Of a stretch of DNA of 64,000 nt, positions 62,064 to 64,000 are shown in pieces (within the stretch, counting starts at the first letter, position 1; each line of letters begins with the position of its first letter). This stretch comes from Pseudooceanicola sediminis. Lineage in GTDB: Bacteria > Pseudomonadota > Alphaproteobacteria > Rhodobacterales > Rhodobacteraceae. The notes under the pieces were generated by a model, which had not been told where the DNA came from, did no database searches, and saw only the letters and a list, made by a program, of their open reading frames with translations. A program made the position numbers and the translations under genes. The stretch is taken from assembly GCF_003575965.1 (NCBI RefSeq), contig NZ_QWJJ01000005.1, positions 62,001 to 126,000 on the forward strand. Direction: 5' to 3'.

Positions 62064-62983
62064 TGGATCTGAGCGCAATCAATCCGATCCTGCTGCTGGC
62101 CTCGCTGATGGTGGCGGCCACGGCCGTCATGATCGCGGCACTGGGAGAGCTGATCGTGGAACGCGCCGGGGTGCTGAACCTCGGGGTTGAGGGGATGATG
62201 ATCACCGGCGCCATCGTCGGTTTTGCCGCCGCCGTTCACAGCGGATCGCCCACCGTCGGCTTTATCGCCGCGGCGGCGGGGGGCGCGGGCCTGTCGCTGC
62301 TGTTTGCCCTGCTGACGCAGGTGGCGCTGGCCAACCAGGTGGCAAGCGGGCTGGCGCTGACGCTGTTCGGGCTGGGGCTGTCGTCACTGATCGGGCAGAG
62401 CTATGTCGGGATCAAGCCGCCCTCGACACCCAAGCTGGACATCCCGCTGCTGAGCGACATTCCCGTTCTGGGGCCGATCGTGTTCCGCCATGACCTGATG
62501 GTCTATATCGGGATCGCCCTGGTGGCCGTGGTCTGGGCGTTCCTGAAATTCACCCGCGCCGGGCTGGTCCTGCGCGCCGTGGGCGAGAACCACGATGCCG
62601 CCCATGCCCTCGGCTACAAGGTGGTGCGCATCCGGGTCATGGCGATCCTGTTCGGCGGCGCCTGCGCGGGTCTTGGCGGCGCCTATATCAGCCTGATCCG
62701 CGTGCCGCAGTGGACGGAGGGCATGACCGCCGGCGTCGGCTGGATTGCCCTCGCGCTCGTTGTTTTCGCCAGCTGGAAGCCTTGGCGCGTCCTGCTGGGT
62801 GCCTATCTTTTCGGCGGAGTCACTGTCTTGCAGCTTAATTTGCAGGCGGCAGGTATTGCGATTCCCGTCGAATACCTTTCCATGTCTCCATACCTGATCA
62901 CCATCCTCGTGCTGGTCATCATGTCCGCTGACCGCAGCGCCGCCCCGGCGTCGCTGGGTCGGATTTTCCACGCTTCGCAGTGA
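62060..62983 (+). CDS. Nucleoside ABC transporter permease 2
   Basis: A 307-residue membrane protein pairing with the previous permease. Typical segments are GVLNLGVEGMMITGAIVGFA and LRAVGENHDAAHALGYKV. About eight to nine helices. The last 60 bp of the gene are AT-richer than the rest. The BMP binder follows after 34 bp. Confidence 0.9.
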   Translation: MMDLSAINPILLLASLMVAATAVMIAALGELIVERAGVLNLGVEGMMITGAIVGFAAAVHSGSPTVGFIAAAAGGAGLSLLFALLTQVALANQVASGLALTLFGLGLSSLIGQSYVGIKPPSTPKLDIPLLSDIPVLGPIVFRHDLMVYIGIALVAVVWAFLKFTRAGLVLRAVGENHDAAHALGYKVVRIRVMAILFGGACAGLGGAYISLIRVPQWTEGMTAGVGWIALALVVFASWKPWRVLLGAYLFGGVTVLQLNLQAAGIAIPVEYLSMSPYLITILVLVIMSADRSAAPASLGRIFHASQ

Positions 62984-63017
62984 AGCGTCGCAAGCAAAAG
63001 ACAACAGGGAGTTGCAA

Positions 63018-64000
63018 ATGCTGATGAAGAAACGTTCGTTCCTGGCCGGTGCGGCAACGGCACTGGGCCTCATGACCGTCACCACCGGCGCCGCTTGGGC
63101 GCAGCAGGAAAAGGTCAAGGTGGGCTTTGTCTACCTGGGCCCGATCGGCGATGGCGGCTGGACCTACCAGCACAACCAGGGCCGTCTGGCGCTGGAAGAA
63201 GCCCTGGGCGACAAGGTCGAGACGGTCTACGTCGAGAACGTCCCCGAAGGCCCCGACGCCGAGCGCGTGATGACGGAAATGGCGCTGAACGGTTGCGATC
63301 TGATCATCGCCACCTCCTTCGGCTACATGGATTACACAATCAACGTCGCCAAGAAATTCCCCAAGGTGAAGTTCGAGCACGCCACCGGCTACAAGCTGGC
63401 TGACAACGTGGCCGTCTACGGCTCTCGCTTTTACGAAGGGCGCGCCATCCAGGGTACGATCGCCGGCATGGTCACCAAGTCGAACGTGATCGGCTATATC
63501 GGGTCCTATCCGATCCCCGAGGTCATCCGCGGCATCAACTCGGTCTTCATCCACGCCCGCAAGGTCAACCCCGATGTGCAGCTGAAAATCGTCTGGGCCT
63601 TTACCTGGTTCGACCCCGCGAAAGAGGCCGACGCGGCCCGCGTGCTGATCGAACAGGGTGCGGATGTGGTTATCCAGCACACCGATTCCACCGCCCCGCA
63701 GGCCGCCGCAGCCGAGGCCGGCAACGTCTATACCTTTGGCCAAGCCTCTGACATGGCTGACTTTGCCCCGATGCCGCGCGTCAGCTCGATCATCGACAAC
63801 TGGGCGCCCTACTATATCGCCCGCGCCCAGGCCGTGCTGGATGGCACCTGGGAAAGCGCCAACACCTGGGACGGGATCGCCTCCGGGATGGTCGGCATCG
63901 GCGAGGTGTCCGACGCCGTGCCCGCCGAGGTCAAGACCGCTGCGATGGACATGAAGGCGGCGATTGCCGACGGCAGCTATCACCCCTTCACCGGCCCGCT
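63018..64000 (+). CDS. BMP-family purine nucleoside-binding protein, cut by window end
   Basis: Partial gene, at least 327 residues, running off the right edge. The signal peptide is LMKKRSFLAGAATALGLMTV with a cut near AAWAQ. The mature start VKVGFVYLGPIGDGGWTYQH is the PnrA/TmpC/BMP motif, where aromatic residues stack on the purine. ATG at 63018 follows CAGGGAG. In this order (binding protein last) it completes the nucleoside importer next to xdhABC, so imported purines can be oxidised to urate. Confidence 0.92.
   Translation, partial: MLMKKRSFLAGAATALGLMTVTTGAAWAQQEKVKVGFVYLGPIGDGGWTYQHNQGRLALEEALGDKVETVYVENVPEGPDAERVMTEMALNGCDLIIATSFGYMDYTINVAKKFPKVKFEHATGYKLADNVAVYGSRFYEGRAIQGTIAGMVTKSNVIGYIGSYPIPEVIRGINSVFIHARKVNPDVQLKIVWAFTWFDPAKEADAARVLIEQGADVVIQHTDSTAPQAAAAEAGNVYTFGQASDMADFAPMPRVSSIIDNWAPYYIARAQAVLDGTWESANTWDGIASGMVGIGEVSDAVPAEVKTAAMDMKAAIADGSYHPFTGP

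Noticed and set aside
59400-62078. An 892-residue minus-strand frame over the nucleoside transporter genes
   Set aside because: Arg/Gln/His-rich antisense artefact; the plus strand encodes two-domain ATPase and permease with all motifs.

Overview
The window is high-GC DNA from an alphaproteobacterium, most likely a member of the Rhodobacterales (Roseobacter group). Four things point there: the hisS-hisZ-hisG order with a short-form HisG, a DUF1489 gene beside a cobalamin-dependent ribonucleotide reductase (nrdJ), a SqrR/BigR-type sulfide switch, and many TRAP and ABC solute transporters. I see no transposase, prophage, CRISPR array, tRNA or rRNA gene.

Region 1 (1-12682) is a catabolic island for lignin-type aromatics. 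It holds a LigM-like O-demethylase (cut by the window start), a GntR/FCD regulator, an alpha/beta hydrolase + LigA + LigB + YciI operon for extradiol ring cleavage, a hydroxycinnamoyl-CoA ligase with an acyl-CoA dehydrogenase, and a divergent operon of crotonase, MarR regulator, CouO-like amidohydrolase and a three-gene TRAP transporter. Copies of the palindrome ATGTATACAT, or close variants, lie before the O-demethylase, the hydrolase/ligAB operon and the ligase/crotonase pair, so one regulator probably controls all of it. The likely flow is uptake, CoA activation, side-chain shortening, demethylation and meta-cleavage.

Region 2 (12683-21656) carries a YdeP-type molybdopterin oxidoreductase, a Rieske oxygenase with a bridging glutamate, a SulP transporter, a persulfide dioxygenase with divergent SqrR-like repressor, and a membrane diguanylate cyclase. 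Region 3 (21657-36057) has an exported molybdenum hydroxylase with a triheme cytochrome, then a livKHMGF transporter operon ending in a vanillin-dehydrogenase-like gene, a divergent AraC regulator and a chemoreceptor. This looks like a second sensing, uptake and oxidation module for aromatic compounds.

Region 4 (36058-42987) mixes two MFS transporters, a PRMT7/9-like methyltransferase, two TetR regulators with clear palindromic operators, and an SDR. Region 5 (43115-54441) is mostly housekeeping: nrdJ, DUF1489, hisG/hisZ/hisS, slyX, dnaE and an SRPBCC protein. Region 6 (54602-64000) is purine salvage and catabolism: xdhABC followed by a BmpA/Nup-type nucleoside ABC transporter, cut by the window end.

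The most unusual non-genic signal is an intergenic repeat family with four copies (12712, 26441, 46127, 50024). Each has four ACCG motifs spaced exactly 11 bp apart, about one helical turn. Two copies share a full 84-bp ungapped element.
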